A stretch of DNA of 64,000 nt from Bolinopsis microptera (taxonomy: Eukaryota > Ctenophora > Tentaculata > Lobata > Bolinopsidae): the NCBI RefSeq assembly GCF_026151205.1, contig NC_087076.1:4946402-5010401 (forward strand), given 5' to 3'. Of the stretch, positions 1 through 13,049 are shown piece by piece. Each line of letters starts with the position of its first letter. The first letter of the stretch is position 1. Made by a program: the position numbers and the translations under genes. The notes below the pieces were generated by a model. The model was not told where the DNA came from and did not search any database. It saw only the letters and a list, made by a program, of their open reading frames with translations.

Positions 1-243
1 GCCGGAAAATTTGAATAAATTCTTATTATTATTGGGCTTTTTTAGTTTTGTCATTATCAATTATGATATTAATCCTTATAAGCCATAGTTTTTAATTACC
101 TTAAGAACGATAAATTTAGTCTATCATAAAGTTAGCTAACTAAAATTGTTGTAAACCAAATTTCATGAGACTAGCTGTTCCAGCGACTAATTTTAAAGGA
201 GACCAAAATTTCATTTTTAATTAATATAATGACATCACCGTTC

Positions 244-552
244 CTACTGCTGAACTACTTTGTTGGGAGGAAAGACTGTTGTGAAACTACGAAGCACAAA
301 ACTGTACCAAAGTCCCATTGCACTTAAAGGGTTAGAGCTCCTCATTTTTAATCGATTCATGACATCCCAACATATGTTCTGTTGAAACAGCTGAAGGATC
401 ATAATATATCGACATAAACTAGGTCGTACCGACAGAAATGGTAAAGTTGAAAAAGGGTGACAAAGAAACCGAACAGCGTACTGATTACTGAAGAACTTAG
501 TCACAGACTCTGGATCTGATGTTATTGAAATTCCTGATTGATTGAGGAGCAC
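244..552 (-). pseudogene. Fragment of a non-LTR reverse transcriptase
   Basis: A 102-residue open frame on the minus strand carries the look of the segment just before and inside the RT finger region of a non-LTR element: a KFFSNQYA stretch (the usual 'FN.YF/F..V' spacer) followed by VMNRLKMRSSNPL and FVLRSFTTVF, where families have 'L..L..SKSPG.DG..P..LR'. It is cut off on both sides. It lies directly downstream of the 3' end of element A copy 1, so copy 1 probably inserted into this older element, or the join is an assembly seam. No catalytic motif is present. The family cannot be named from so short a piece. Confidence 0.4.
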
Positions 553-554
553 TA

Positions 555-3500
555 CCCGAAGGCATTACTCGGCACTAACGCCTTAAAATCTTTAATTACA
601 ATCAAATATAAATATATGCACACAATGTATAAAGTATTAATAATGTATAAAATATGATTATGCTATTAGCAAATTTAAATAGTACTATTAAGAATTTTAA
701 ATAACTCTTATCTCTTGACATAAATTTAGAACAGCGACACAGGGTCTGAAGAATGCGCGGTGATATTTTTATCTTTTAAAAGTTGTAAATGACAGTGAAA
801 TTGCGCGGTGTCGATAGCATTGTAAAAAATGCTCGAAGATAGTCATATTTTGTTATGAGGTTACAGTTTTGTTGCTCGTTATTATGATCAACGTATGTTG
901 TACCAAATTATTTAAATTTCTAAAAGTACGAAGTTTGAGTTGTCCCAGTCCTTGTCATCCGGTTTATGTGCTTGTGCAGTAAGCACATGCTTGTTGACTG
1001 TAGACTTGAATGAATTTAGGAATTTGTCTTGTAGGCAAGTGGTGACATATTTTATGTCCTTGTAATAATGTTGACTGTTTGGTTATATAACTTAGGCCCA
1101 ATGTAAGAAATGCTCTTGTCTGAATTACATAAACGGTTAAATGGTACTGCAAAGAACTCAGGTTCTCTTCTAGGTGCGTTTAAGTTTGAAACAGTGAACA
1201 TTCTTATAATATTTGGTGGTGCAGTGTTAGAATAAACTTTGTGCATAAAGCATAATATACATTTAGCTATCACGTTCGGTAAAGCTAATACTTCTAGTTT
1301 ATTGAAAATTTCCTTTGTGTGTGAAGGTGTGCTATTCAGATCTTTGTCATAAAAATAGCGGTGGTATTGGTTATCTGCAGCGCGAATGCCCTTTTTCTGG
1401 GCCGAGAAGACTCTTTTAACGGAGTTTAGCGATCTTGTTCCCCAAACTGTGCAGCAGTAGTACAAGTGAGACTGAACAAAGCTGTTGTATATCAACTTGA
1501 GTGCTTTGTTAGGTACTGAGCCTTTGAGTTTGTAGAGAACTACCCGCATTTCTAGATACTTTAGTGGCTAAATGTCTAATGTGGTGGGCCCATTTAGCTT
1601 GTATCAATGATCACGCCAAGAAGAACTTTTCGTGATAACTTTGCTTTAGTCGCTCACCTCCCATGTAGATTTCTATATCCTTAGTTTTCTTATTTGTAAA
1701 GATCATATATTTAGTTTTGCTAGCATTTAATTTAAGCCGTTATAGTAGCCCAATCAATTATCAAAGTCAGAATCTCATTCACCAATGCATTAAGTTGTTC
1801 AAATGTATTGTACCTTATTATTAGGTTTGCGTCGTCAGCGAAATAAATATGTTTAGCTAAATTACTAATCTGCGGAAGGTCGTTGATGTAGATTATGAAC
1901 AGAATTGGTCCGAGAATGGAGCCAGCTGTGGTACTCCGTAGTTAAGTTTGAGGTGAGAGGACTTGCAGTTGTTGACGCTCACGTATTGCTCTCTATCGGT
2001 TAGATATGAGTGAAACAAGATAAAGCCAACCCCGCGAACTCCATAGTGCTCAAGTTTTCTCAGAAGAATACTGCTGTCAACCATGTCAAAGGCCTTGCTG
2101 TAGTCCATAGAAGCAGTGCTGTGACCTGCTTTTTTTTCTAGTGCCCTGTGAATATGGTTTTGGGCTTTTAGTAAAGCATGTTCGCAGCTGCTGCCCAGCC
2201 GAAATCCGTATTGAGAGTCAAATAGGATTTTCTCTGTCTTTACGTGATCTAATAGTCGCGCTTGCATAATTTTTTCAAAGATTTCTTGAGAAAATGAGAG
2301 AAGTGAGATAAGGTCGATAGTTTGAAACTTCAGCACGTGACCCCACCTTTGTGAAGTGGAAAAATTTTTCGGGGTTTTAAAATTTATGGGGGAAAACTTT
2401 CCCCGGGGATTGGGGTAGAAAAGAGGGGGATTTGGAAAGTAAGCATGGTGCAAGTATATTTCCCCTCATTTTTTCAGGGGAAGTATATTTCATATCAAAA
2501 GTCGACTTAATTTTTAAAAAACCCCATAACTATTTAAATTATTTCTGATGGGGGGGGAACCTTTTTGTTTGCCCCCGCGGGCATTTGTATTTGAGTTTCT
2601 TTTCGTTACCCTCCCCTAGGGGGAAACCCCGGGGGAATTTTCTTTTTTTAAAGAGTCTCGCTATTTTGCAAAAAATTTAGTCTTTAAAGTTTGAAATTTG
2701 TGAGAATTTTTTTTCTCGCCCCCTTTTTAGTTAATTTTGTTTATCTTTTTTTTTCCCTTTTTTTTTCTTTTTTAAAAAAAGTTTTTAAACCCATTTGCCT
2801 TTGTTTTCTGCTGTCGCTAAAATATTTTGAAAAGTAGGGTTTGTAAAAATTTTTTCCCTTGGGCCCTTTACGTGTTTTTTTTCACAAATTTTTTTCTTTT
2901 TTCTTGTACCAAATTCTTTTAGGGTCGGGTTTGGGGAAAAAATTTTCAAAAAATTTTAATTTTTGCGATCACATGCGCCCCGAAACCCTTTTCTTAGATC
3001 CCGGTTTTTTTTGTTTTTTACGGCGGCCGGGTTTTACTTTTTTTTCCCTTTTTTGGGGAAAAATTTCGGTCGTTAGTTCACTATTTTTTTTTATCGAAAG
3101 TTAAATTTTTAATTACAGAATATTAATAGTTTAACCAAGTTCCCCCGTCTACCGCGAAAAAGTCGTTTCGAACTTTTTGGGTACTGTCATGTTTAAATTT
3201 TGAGAAGACATTTCTGTTGTTTTTTGAAGGGTTTCAAAGAGCCCATTTGTTTAAACCCTGATTGTGGGCAAAAGTTGCCCAAAATTTTTTTTTAGGATTT
3301 AACCCGAAAATTTCTCCCCGATTTTGTAAAAGGTGGATTATTGACGAAATTGGGCAATGATTGTAGGTTGATTGTGACTTAGTTTGGGCTAGTATCAAGG
3401 AGGGGAACCCTGCTCTGCTAGGGTACCTATTAGTGACAGAGTTTTTCCGTAAACAGTAGGTTATGTTAGTATTTACCCGGCCCTTATGATATTTTTGTTT

Positions 3501-5058
3501 CGATGTTTGCTAAGTTTGGAGGGAAAAAATTTTAAATTTTTCAAAGGGAAAACCCTTTAAAACCCCCCTTGGAGAGGATATTTTTATTAAAGAATTAAAG
3601 CGTTTTTTTTCCCTTTAAAGGGAAGTTCTGCAAAAGAAAATTTTCCCACTTAGGATTTGTGGCAAATTTTTAGGGCTTAAAGTTTATGTAGTAATTACAT
3701 AGGTTTTTTTTTAAATATATGACTAAACCTCCCCCAAAGATTTGAGTCTGGGGGGAGTCTGAAAAATACGGTGGATTTGAAACCCTTTAGTTCGGTCCCC
3801 TTTCCCCCGAAAAAGGCCCAAATTGTGTTACAAATTTTTTTTCATTGAAGCGAGAAAGTTGTATTTTGTGTTTTGATCTTAAATTTCCGAAACTTCAATG
3901 TTCCCCTTAAATGGGCCCAAAAGTTTAGCGAGAAAGTTTTAATTTATTTCGAAATTTTTTTTTTCTTTCGCGGTTAGTATTTGAGTTATTTAGAAGATGG
4001 CTTGTTTAAAGGATTCAAATCGCATCAGTATTCCCCGATCAAATATTTTTTTTGATAGGTGTGCGATTTTTAAAAGGGGTTTAAAACCAATTTGTGTTAG
4101 GAAAAATTTTTCATGTGAAACTGTCTAAAGGAGAATATTTGCTGGGAAAAATTTTTTAAACATTCTTTGCAGCCTGTTGAGCCAGCAGAAAAATCTTGTG
4201 TGGGATGGTTGTTCCCCTAGGGAACATTTGGTCATTTGTCTTTCTTCCAATTTTTTTGCAAGTGGACATTTTTTTAATTTTTTGGAGATGGGGGTTTTTA
4301 AGGCCCTGATGGTAATAGAGGCTTGGGGCGGCGCCCACGGAGAATTTTGAAATGCAGCTGTAGGGAAGCCATTTTCAGTAAGTTCCCGTTATGTCGTAGG
4401 GGTTAAAGGGGGACATTTTGGGTGATTTTGTCATATTTAAGGGTACTAAAGTGTGGTTATCTTGGGGTGGGTAGGGTTTGTCAGGTTACAGCTATTTTTA
4501 CATTGGGGTAAATACATTTTTTTTTGTAAAAGATACTCTTGGGTTTTAAAAGTAGAATAGGTTTGTTTTGGGATTTAATATATAAAAAAGTAACGGAAAA
4601 ACAGTTGAAAGTAAATTTTAGTTTAGTGGGGGCCAAAAATGAACCCGGGAAAAGTGAGAAAATGCGGGGGTTTTTTTAAAACTTTGTGGGTCCCCAAATT
4701 TTATTCCCAACTAGAGAAATAATTTAGTTTAAATGGTTTTTTGTCGGGGAAAATTTTTAAAAAATTAATCGAAAAATATGTGGAAAAGTGAATGTGACTT
4801 TTAATTTTGTATTTGTAACTTGTAAGTGTATGTATTTGTGGGTTTATTAGTGAATTTTAAAATTTTAAAGATAAAAATTTGATTAGCCCTAAGTTTTTGA
4901 GATAAACCGGTTGTTTTTACTGTACGATTCTTTTGTAGATTAATAATTTTGTCAAAATTTTTTTTGTGGTATGTTTGTATTTTTTATTTGTTCTAAAGGG
5001 TTTCCCATGAAGGAAAAATTTCTCCCCTCTTGCGGCCCGTGTTTTTGAAATTTAAAAA
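555..5058 (-). mobile_element. Element A, copy 1: non-LTR retrotransposon (PHD-EN-RT)
   Basis: This minus-strand copy matches the clean copy at 31020-34697. The 3' end is near 555, the stop codon is at 912-914, the RT thumb/C-terminus lies at 912-1549, the RT palm at 1893-2453 ([10 protein letters not shown]), and the PHD fingers at about 4156-4520. Upstream sequence to 5058 matches 34020-34557. From about 2350 upward the bases are smeared (short words replaced by homopolymers), so the endonuclease can be followed only by alignment to the clean copy. This copy has a complete 3' end, unlike the copies at 13050 and 31020. Its 5' leader is interrupted at 5059 by another retroelement. Confidence 0.75.
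912..2453 (-). pseudogene. Element A copy 1, RT palm to C-terminus
   Basis: Two frames, 1052-1549 and 1893-2453, cover the RT palm motif A (SKAFDMVD), the start of the GVPQ motif B, and the C-terminal domain (SHLYYCCTVWG, then the terminal FVLLEI before the stop at 912). Indels separate them around 1560-1890, where the FADD region lies; at 1838-1850 the complement of 'gtcgtcagcgaaataaat' still reads as the FADD core. Motif B is broken by a short insertion at 1921. This is a dead copy, or one damaged by sequencing error. It supplies the C-terminal third that the cleaner copy at 31020-34697 lacks. Confidence 0.7.
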
Positions 5059-8000
5059 AAAAATATTTTTTAAAAAACAAATATTTAAATTTTTTGGCAC
5101 CCAAAACAACAAACCCAAAAATAAAAATCGGGGAGGGTTTTTAAGAGGGTTTTAAAATTCCCAAGGGGGGGGGATGCCCTTTTCTTTAGGATTTGAGATG
5201 CTGTTTTTGAAACCCCTCAAATCCCCCAAAGTAAAATTTCTAATTTCAGTATACAAAAAATAGAAAAAAAAAAATTTTAAAATTTTAAATTTCTTATTTG
5301 GGTTTGGGGGTGAAAAAGGGGAGCCCCGTTGGTTTAAATTTAGCTTTAGGTTTTTGAAACCAAATTTAAAAAGGGTTTGATGTTTCCCTGAAAAGAGAGA
5401 AAATCTGTGTGCTAGTCTACGGATGTAGAGTTTGGAAAATTTAAAATAGATTTGTTACCCTTTAATTGGGTCATTTTCGATTTTGGGGGTACAAGTGTTT
5501 TTAAAGGGTTTGAAAATTTTTTAAAACTGACGAAATGATAAGTTGAATTTTTTGGAAAAAGGGTTTCAAACCCCCTCCCACATTAGCTCCCCTTTTCGGG
5601 TAATGGGGGTGAGGGCATTCCCCAAAATTTTGTAGAGGGGTACAAAAAAATTTTTTTGGGGGGATACTAAACCCCAGTAAAGGGACAATCAGACGAAATT
5701 TTTCATTTCTAGGACAGAACTTGAAAAGATTTTTAAAACGACCCCGGGGGGCATTTAAATTTTAAAAATTTAAAAATTCCCTAAAAGTATGGTACATTTT
5801 GTTTCCAGGTTCTAATTTTTTGCCCCGGTGAATAGGGTTTAGTGTGTTTAAAAAGTATTCTTGCTTTGCCAATGTTCTTTTTAAGTTCTTGAACGTGCAC
5901 AGGTAAAAAAGTTTTCTTTATGGAACAAAATTGGGGAAAGTTACCAATTAAACAGTTTATAAAATTGTTTTTAAAAAACAAAGTTTTTTTTTCCGCTTAT
6001 GTTTAGGGAAACCCCCCCCAGCAATTATAAAAAAGCTAAAAATGTGCCCAAAAAGACCCTTTTATGTTAAAAAATTTAGAAAATTTGGGGGTGAATTTTC
6101 AATTCTCTTAATCGATACAATACTGGGTTCCCCCCCCTTTTTTGATAAATGATTAAAATGTGGGTTCCCCCCCTTTTTTGTTGTTATTAAAACCCCAAAA
6201 AATTTTTAATTTAATTTTTTAGGTTTTTTTCATTAAAAAATCGTTAGATTTGTTAAAGGGCCCTGTTTTTGGAAAAAGGGCTGTGTTGCTCTTTACAAAT
6301 TTTCCCGAAAAGCATATAACCTTTTTTCCCGCATTTATAGTAATTTGTTAGACTCCCTATAGTTACTGACTTGTTTCATTAATGAAATTTTTTTAAAAGT
6401 TCCCCGTGCGAACTACCTTTTACAAAAAAATTTTTTTATCTTTAGAAAAAAGGGCGAAATTGCCAAACTTGGGGCTCAAAATTTTCTTTATTTTTAAAAC
6501 AGAAATAGTAGAGGTCCTAACCCCTGACCCTGGGGTAACCATACAATGAAAAATTGTCCCTTTTCCGTTTGAAAAGAGTTACTTTGGGTAGGTTTGTTGA
6601 TAGTTTTGCAAGAGTTTTTAGTGCAAAACCTCTTAAATCCATTTGTGTTTAAATTTATGCAGGAGGTTTTTCGTGCTAAATTTTGTCAAAAGCTTTACTT
6701 AGATCAATAAAATTTCCCAAATTTAAAAGATTTTTTTGTTCCCAAATTATTTAAATATTTTTTTGTTGTTTTCAAACCAAAATTTTCGATCATAAATCAC
6801 GTTTTTATAGCCTTTAGGGTTAATTATATACCTATTATAGATTATTTTTTCAAGGGGGGAATTTTTTAAAAATGGTAATGTAGGGAAAAGGTCGATAGTT
6901 ATCAAGGCATGTGAGTCTCCTTTTTTAAAAATTGGTGTAAAAGAGCCCCTTTTTAAGCTGTTTTGGAAAAACCCCCGTCCCAAAAACAATTAAAGAATTT
7001 TAGGATATTTAAACCCGCCCGATAAATTTTTCATTTTTTTTAAAATTTAACAGAGATATCCTTGCCTTCCATTTTTAAGGTAAAAATGATTTTTTCTTTC
7101 TTTTCGTAAGGGGCTGGAAAAAAAGAGTTCAATCTTTCTTGTTGGGGATTGTTTTAAATTGTCTTAATTTAAAAATTTCCATCAGTTACCCTACGAGATG
7201 GGAAAAAGGTTTAAAATTTTGAATTAAAATTTTCGAGCAATAGACGAGAAGTAAATTTAAATCCGTTAGAAATTTTTCCCGGGGTTTAGTTACAATTCGG
7301 AATAAATTTAAAAATGATGCTTTTATATTTTTTTAGATTTACCCCCGAGTTCGTTTAAACAATTTCCCCGGTTTTTTTTAAAATTTCCCTTTTGCAAGTT
7401 CAATTTTTTTTCCATATTTGGGTTTTTTCGCGATTTTATAGGGTTTGTTTAGGATTGAAAGATATCCTTATATTTGATTTTAAAATTTTACCTAATGGGT
7501 TGTTTTTTGGGAACGAACCCCCATCGCTTGTAGTGAAAGCCTTTAGTAAACACAGATTTAATTAACGCAGAAGTTTATCCATGGGTTCATAATCTATTTC
7601 GTTTTGGGTTGGGAAAACCCCGCAGTTTGGTCCAATTTGAAATTTGTTCGGGTTTTTTTATGGACAGTTTGGGAAAATTTTTTAAAAAACCCTTTCCCTA
7701 TTTCGAAAAGTTCGGGTCGGTAGAATTTCCAAATCCATTAAAGGGAAATTTCTAATTAGACCACAATAAACATATTAGGTTTAAATTTGGTTATTTGGAA
7801 AACCCTTTTGTATTAACGATATGAAAAAGAAAATTGGGTTATGATTTGGGAAAATTTTGGGTTCAAGAAATTTCCCGATCCAAAAAACCCCGCTCATTGA
7901 GTTTTACTAAAAAAATTTTCAATTTTAAATTTTGTTTCAACCCGGGTTGGAGGGGGGGCAATCGAATTTTCAAAGGGATTAAATTTTTACTGTAGATGTT

Positions 8001-8250
8001 TGGGAAAACCTTTTAGCTTTGTTTTTTTCCCCGGGCCAAAAAAAATCAAATTTTAAGTCACCCTTTTAAGGCTAATTTTTAGCGGTAGGGGAAATTTATC
8101 CCCACGTAAGTCAGCAAGTGCATTGAAAAAAACACCCCCTTTGGGGGGCCCGTAGAAAAGGGCCCCCCCAAAATTTTGGAACCCCTGTGTTAGTGAATTT
8201 AACAAAAGTGGGTTTTAAGATTTTCAGGCTTTACATAATTTTTTAAAATG
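5059..8250 (-). mobile_element. Second non-LTR retrotransposon inserted in element A's 5' leader
   Basis: Sequence matching 34549-34557 stops at about 5058 and resumes at about 8251 ('gctgcgcccc', as at 34561), leaving an insertion of about 3.2 kb. Minus-strand frames inside show RT features: LKRGSFTPIFKKGDSHALIT followed by a degraded 'YRPISTLPFLSKI.EKIIYNR' block at 6747-6989, then a DLSKAFDK-like stretch near 6660-6700 and a GVPQGS-like stretch near 6520. The order fits a 5'-truncated CR1/Jockey-like element on the minus strand, not another copy of element A. The smeared consensus prevents precise ends, target-site duplication or frame calls. Confidence 0.55.
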
Positions 8251-8700
8251 CTGCGCCCCTAAATTTTTTGAACAGGTAGCAAAAGGGAGTATTTTTTTTG
8301 GAAGTTTTGGTTTGGTGGATTGTTTATAGGGTTACAAATTTTACCCCTTTCTTGGGATAAAACAGTCAAAATATGAGAAAAGCATTGAGCTTAATCTTTT
8401 AAAGTACAGGGTGCTCATTGGCGAATTTTATAGATGCATTTTATTTTTAAAAAAATTTTTTTTTTCTTTCTTTATTGCGCAAAACATTTAATCAAAATTT
8501 CCTAAGTTAAATATAAAATATGATTTTATATGGAAATGAAAAAAAGGTAAAAACATGCAAAAATAAAAAATGGGAATGGGAAAATGGTTCAAAAAATCGA
8601 AAAATGTGACTTAAATTTTTGTAGACTAAAAATTTGGGGAAATTTTTCGACTAAAAATTTTAATTTTTGTACTTGAAAAAGGTCTTCAATCCTTGGTGGG
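8251..8700. other. Flank shared with 34560-34990
   Basis: This stretch repeats, in smeared form, the sequence at 34560-34990, including 'ctttctttattgc' and the AT-rich block after it. It therefore represents another allele or duplicate of the locus at 34.6-35.0 kb. 8700-8797 has no recognised match and ends at an abrupt join to the 5' end of a plus-strand element A. Confidence 0.5.
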
Positions 8701-8799
8701 CCCGACCAATTAACTGGGTTTTTGACGTATAACTCCCCCAAGTTTGCGGTATAGCCATTCCCCTCGCTTTTTTAGGTCATGTCAGTGTTTCCCGAAAAA

Positions 8800-11700
8800 C
8801 TACATTTAAACAAGAGTATCTTTTACAGCCAAAAAAACTGGTATTATCCGAAGAATAAAAAAAATAGCTGTAAGGCCTGTACAAAGCGCCTAGTCTCACA
8901 CAAGATAATTATCACTTGAAGTATCTGTTATATGACCTATCACCCAAAATGTGCTCACCTAAACACCTAGCGACCATAACTAAACTTACTGGAGAATGGT
9001 CTTGCTACAGCTGCATTTCAGAAAATTCTTCAGTGGCGCCGCATGCCACTATTACCATCACGGCCTATACAAATCCCAGTCTCCAAATAAACGAGAAAAA
9101 TGTCACACTTTGCACAAAAAATTTGGGAATGTAGACAAATGACCGAATGTTGCTACTGTGACAACCCTATCGCCACCCAAGATGTTTCGTGCTGGCTCAA
9201 CAGGCTGCAAAGAATGCTTGAGAAAAATATTTCCCAGCATAAAGAGTCTCATTAGACAGCTTCACATGATAAATCCATAACTCTATTAGGTTTAACCCCT
9301 TTAATCGCGACCACCTATCAAATCAAATAGGTGATTTGTGAAGAAACAGATGCTGATTTGAATCCCTGGAAACAACGTCTAGTCTTCTTAATAACTGCAA
9401 ATCCTATACCGCGAAAGCAATAAAAATTACGAAGGAGTATGGGAAATTAAAACTTTTCTCGCTAAACGTTTAGGTCACTTAATGGTAACATTGAAGAAAT
9501 TTTTCGTGAGAATATAGATCAATACACAAAATACGACGTTCGCTGCTTCAATGAAACGAATAGTAACACGGAATTTTTTGCCTTTTCCCAGGGAGAGGAT
9601 CATCGAACTAGAGTTTCTATCCACCGTAATTTCAGACTCCCGCCATAGCCGTCAAATCGTGGTGAGGATTAGTTATATAAGGTTTAACAAAAAACAATGT
9701 GAATTATCTTGACATAAACGTTAAGAGCGCTCTATGTTGCCACGATAAATCCTAATATAGGAGAATTCTTTGTGCAGCACTTACCTTAAAGGGCACAAAA
9801 ACGCGTTAATCTGTAATCTCTATCGGCTCTCCAAGTGGGGATTTGAATGGATTCCTTGAACAATAAAAAAATTTCCTCCGTAACTTAGCAAGACAGGCTG
9901 AGAGCAAGAGAAAAGCATGGGGGGAGGCAGGCCGGGTTGGAGAAAGCTAGACAATAGACCTAGCTAGGATGTTAGCGGATGATATGGGAGGGGGGGGGAG
10001 CGGCTCTGTCACAAGTATGTTGGAAGACTCTAGCAATCATGGTTCGCTCCTGTGATATCAAGACCAACTAGAGTCACAGATCACAGTGCGACAATCATTG
10101 ACTCATATGTTTCGTCAATAATAGCCACCGCTGTTTACAAAATAGGGATAATTTCTGAGTCAATCTCGACCACTTGGCAACTTTTTGTCACAATCATGGT
10201 TGATCAGAATTAGGCCACAGTTGTAAACTTCAAGAAGATACAACAGAAATGTCTTCTCAGTAATAAACGATGACAGTATCCTCCAAAAGTTCAGAGAACG
10301 ACAATTTCTGCGGTAGACTGAATTTTTTTTCTTGGTTTAATAACTATGATTCTGTAGATAAAATTTGAGGCTTTCGATAAACAATAATAGTGAACAATAC
10401 GACCGAAATTTCCCAATTAAGGCAAAAAAGAGTATACCAGGCCGCCGTAAAAAACACAAAGCCGTGATCCAAGAATGGTTACGGTGCGCATGTGAACGCA
10501 AAAATAAATTTTTTATGAAGATTTGTCACAAACCCGACCCACTGAAAATGAATATTAGGTACAAGAAAATGATAAATTTGTGAATAAACGCGTTGGATAC
10601 GGCCAAAAACAAATATTACAACGCGTACTTTACAAAATATTCCTAGCGACAGCAGAAAACAATGGCAATGGTATAATAACTTGTTAAACTGAAGATAAAA
10701 AGGCAAAATTTAAGATAAACAAAATTAACTATAATGGAGCGAGATAACAGATTCTCAGCAATTGCGAATAGCTATCAAGACTATTTCGTAAAAAAATATA
10801 GCTGAGACTCTTAAGATAGAAAATGGTCTCGTATGCTCTGAGGCAGGACTATCGTAATCAGAAACTCAATTGACATAGCAAATGCCAGCGGAGCATGATC
10901 TAGAAGATCGTTCCCCGCATCAGAAATAATTGAAATAGTTAAGGGTTTGAAGAATTAAGTCGACTTCTGATATGAGTAAACTCCCCTGAAAAAATGACAC
11001 TAACTTGCACCAGTGCTTAGCTTCCTAGTCTCTGCGTCCTCTACATCAGGGAAGTTTCCGCATAAAATGAAATCGCGAAAGTAGATCCACTTCACAAAGG
11101 TGGGTCCACGTGCTGAAGTTTCAAACTATCGACCTTCTCACTACTCTCAGTTTCTCAAAAATCTTTGAAACAATAAGCAAGCGCGACTATAGATCACTTA
11201 AAGACAGAGAAAATTCTAATACACGTAACTCCAATTACTGATTTTCGGGCTGGCACAGCCAGGCGAACATGCTTTACTAGAAAGCCCAAAACCATATTCA
11301 CAGGCACTAAAAAAAACCAGGACCACAGCTCTGCTTCTATTGGACTACAGCAAGCCCTTTGACATGGTTGACAGCAGATTCTTCTGAGAAAACTTGAGCA
11401 CTATGGAGTTCCGGGGGTTGGCTTTATCTTGGTTTCACCATATCTAACCGAAGATAGCAATACTGATCGTCAACAACTGCAAGTCCTCTCACCTCAACTT
11501 AACTACGGAGTACCACAGGGCCACCATTCTCGGACCAATTCATTCATAATCTACAACAACGACTTCCTCAGATTAGTAAATATATCTAAAAATATTTATT
11601 TCGCTGACGACCGCAAACCTAATAAATAATACAGATACCATTAGAACAAACTTTAATGCATTGGTGTAATGAGATTCTGACTTTGATAATTGATTGGGCT

Positions 11701-12935
11701 ACTAATAACGGGCTTAAATAAAATGCTAGCAAATCTAAATATATGATCTTACTACAAATAAAAAAACTAAGGAAATAGAAAATCTACATGGGAGGTGAGC
11801 GAACTAAAATTATATCACGAAAAGTTTCTTGCGTGATCATGTTACAAAGCAAATTTGGGCCCACCACATAAGACATTTAGCCACTAAAGATTGTAGAAAT
11901 GCGGGTATTCTCTACAAACTCAAAGGCTCCGTACTAACACGCACTCAAGATTGAAATTCAACAGCTTTGTTCATCTCACTTGTACTACTGCTGCACAGTT
12001 ATGGGGAACAAGATCGCTAAACTCCGTTAAAAGAGTCTTCTCGGCCCGAAAAAGGGCATTCGCCGCTGCAGATAACCAATACCACCGCTATTTTTATGAC
12101 ACAAGATCTGAATAGCAACTCCTTCACAACAAAGGAAAAAAAAAAATTTTCAATCAAAACTAGAAGTAGTAGCTTTAAACCGAACGTGATAGCTAAATGT
12201 ATATTAATGCTTAATTCACAAAAGTTTATTCTAACACTGCACCACCAAATATTATAAGAAAGTTCACTGTTTATCAAACTTAAACGCACCTAGAAGACAC
12301 CTGATTCTTGCAGTACCATTTAACCGTTTATGTAATTCAGAACAAGACATTCCTACATTGGGCCTAAGGTAATATAACAAACAGTATCAACATTATTAAC
12401 TAGGACATAAAATATGTCACCACTTGCCATACAAAGACAAATACCTAATTCAATTCAAGTCTACATTCAAACACGCATGTGCTACTGCACAAGCACATAA
12501 ACCGGAATGACAAGGACTGGGACAACTCAAATTCGTACTTTTAAGAAATATATATCATTTGTAAAACATACGTTAGAATCATAAAACACGAGCAACCAAA
12601 CTTAACCTCAAACAAAATATACTAATCTTACGAGCATTATTTTACAATGCTATCGACACCCGCAATATCACTGTCATTTACACTTTTAAAAGAAAAACAT
12701 AACACCGCGCATTCTTCAGACCCTGTGTCCGCTGTTCAAAATTATGTCAAAGAAAAGAGTTTATTTTAAATTCTTAATAGTACTATTTAAAATTTGCTAA
12801 TAGCATAATAATATTTTTATACAATATTAATACTTAATACATGTGTGCATATATATTATATTTGATTGTAAATAAAGTATTATAAGGCGTAGTGCCGAGT
12901 AATGCCTTTGGTGTAGTGCTCCTTCTAATCAGCGC
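8800..12935 (+). mobile_element. Element A, copy 2 (plus strand, noisy)
   Basis: A plus-strand copy of element A, readable from just before the initiator (about 8853) through PHD fingers (8880-9240), endonuclease (9460-10240), RT (11090-11620) and C-terminal domain to the 3' end near 12930. Indels break the frame throughout, so only short frames survive (for example 11429-11629 with a GVPQG core and FADD). Its errors are mostly indels and differ from those of the copy at 26870-30885, as independent noisy readings would. The 5' flank is not the one next to the other copies: the join at about 8797 is abrupt. Confidence 0.7.
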
Positions 12936-13049
12936 GTCAAAGAGGTACTGAGAGAAGAAAAACAACAGCACAGAGGACTGTGAATGTGAACAGGGAACAG
13001 AAAACGTTCAGGCAGTGGGACCTTGCTACAGAGGAGAAAAAGTCTTCAA
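12936..13049. other. Junction segment J between opposed element A copies
   Basis: About 110 bases separate the 3' end of plus-strand copy 2 from minus-strand copy 3. The same segment, in the same orientation and with the same neighbours, recurs at 30886-31019 (shared words include 'gttcaggcagtgggacc' and 'cttcaacaggtactgag'). Minus-strand copies then start at the same internal base of the element both times. Two identical junctions indicate one physical structure read twice. Confidence 0.65.

Larger units (their letters stand above)
2350..8800. other. Region of smeared, low-quality consensus
   Basis: Aligned by eye to 31850-34990, the sequence keeps word order and length but many positions are overwritten by neighbouring bases, giving abundant runs of T, A, G and C (for example 3260-3310, 5040-5290, 6120-6240). 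Long open frames disappear here although the underlying element has one at 31704-34016. I read this as poor consensus calling rather than biology. Any protein fragment within it should be treated as approximate. Confidence 0.7.

Noticed and set aside
2859-3104. Phenylalanine-rich 81-codon frame
   Set aside because: It results from T runs in the smeared region; the underlying sequence is element A's RT linker on the other strand.
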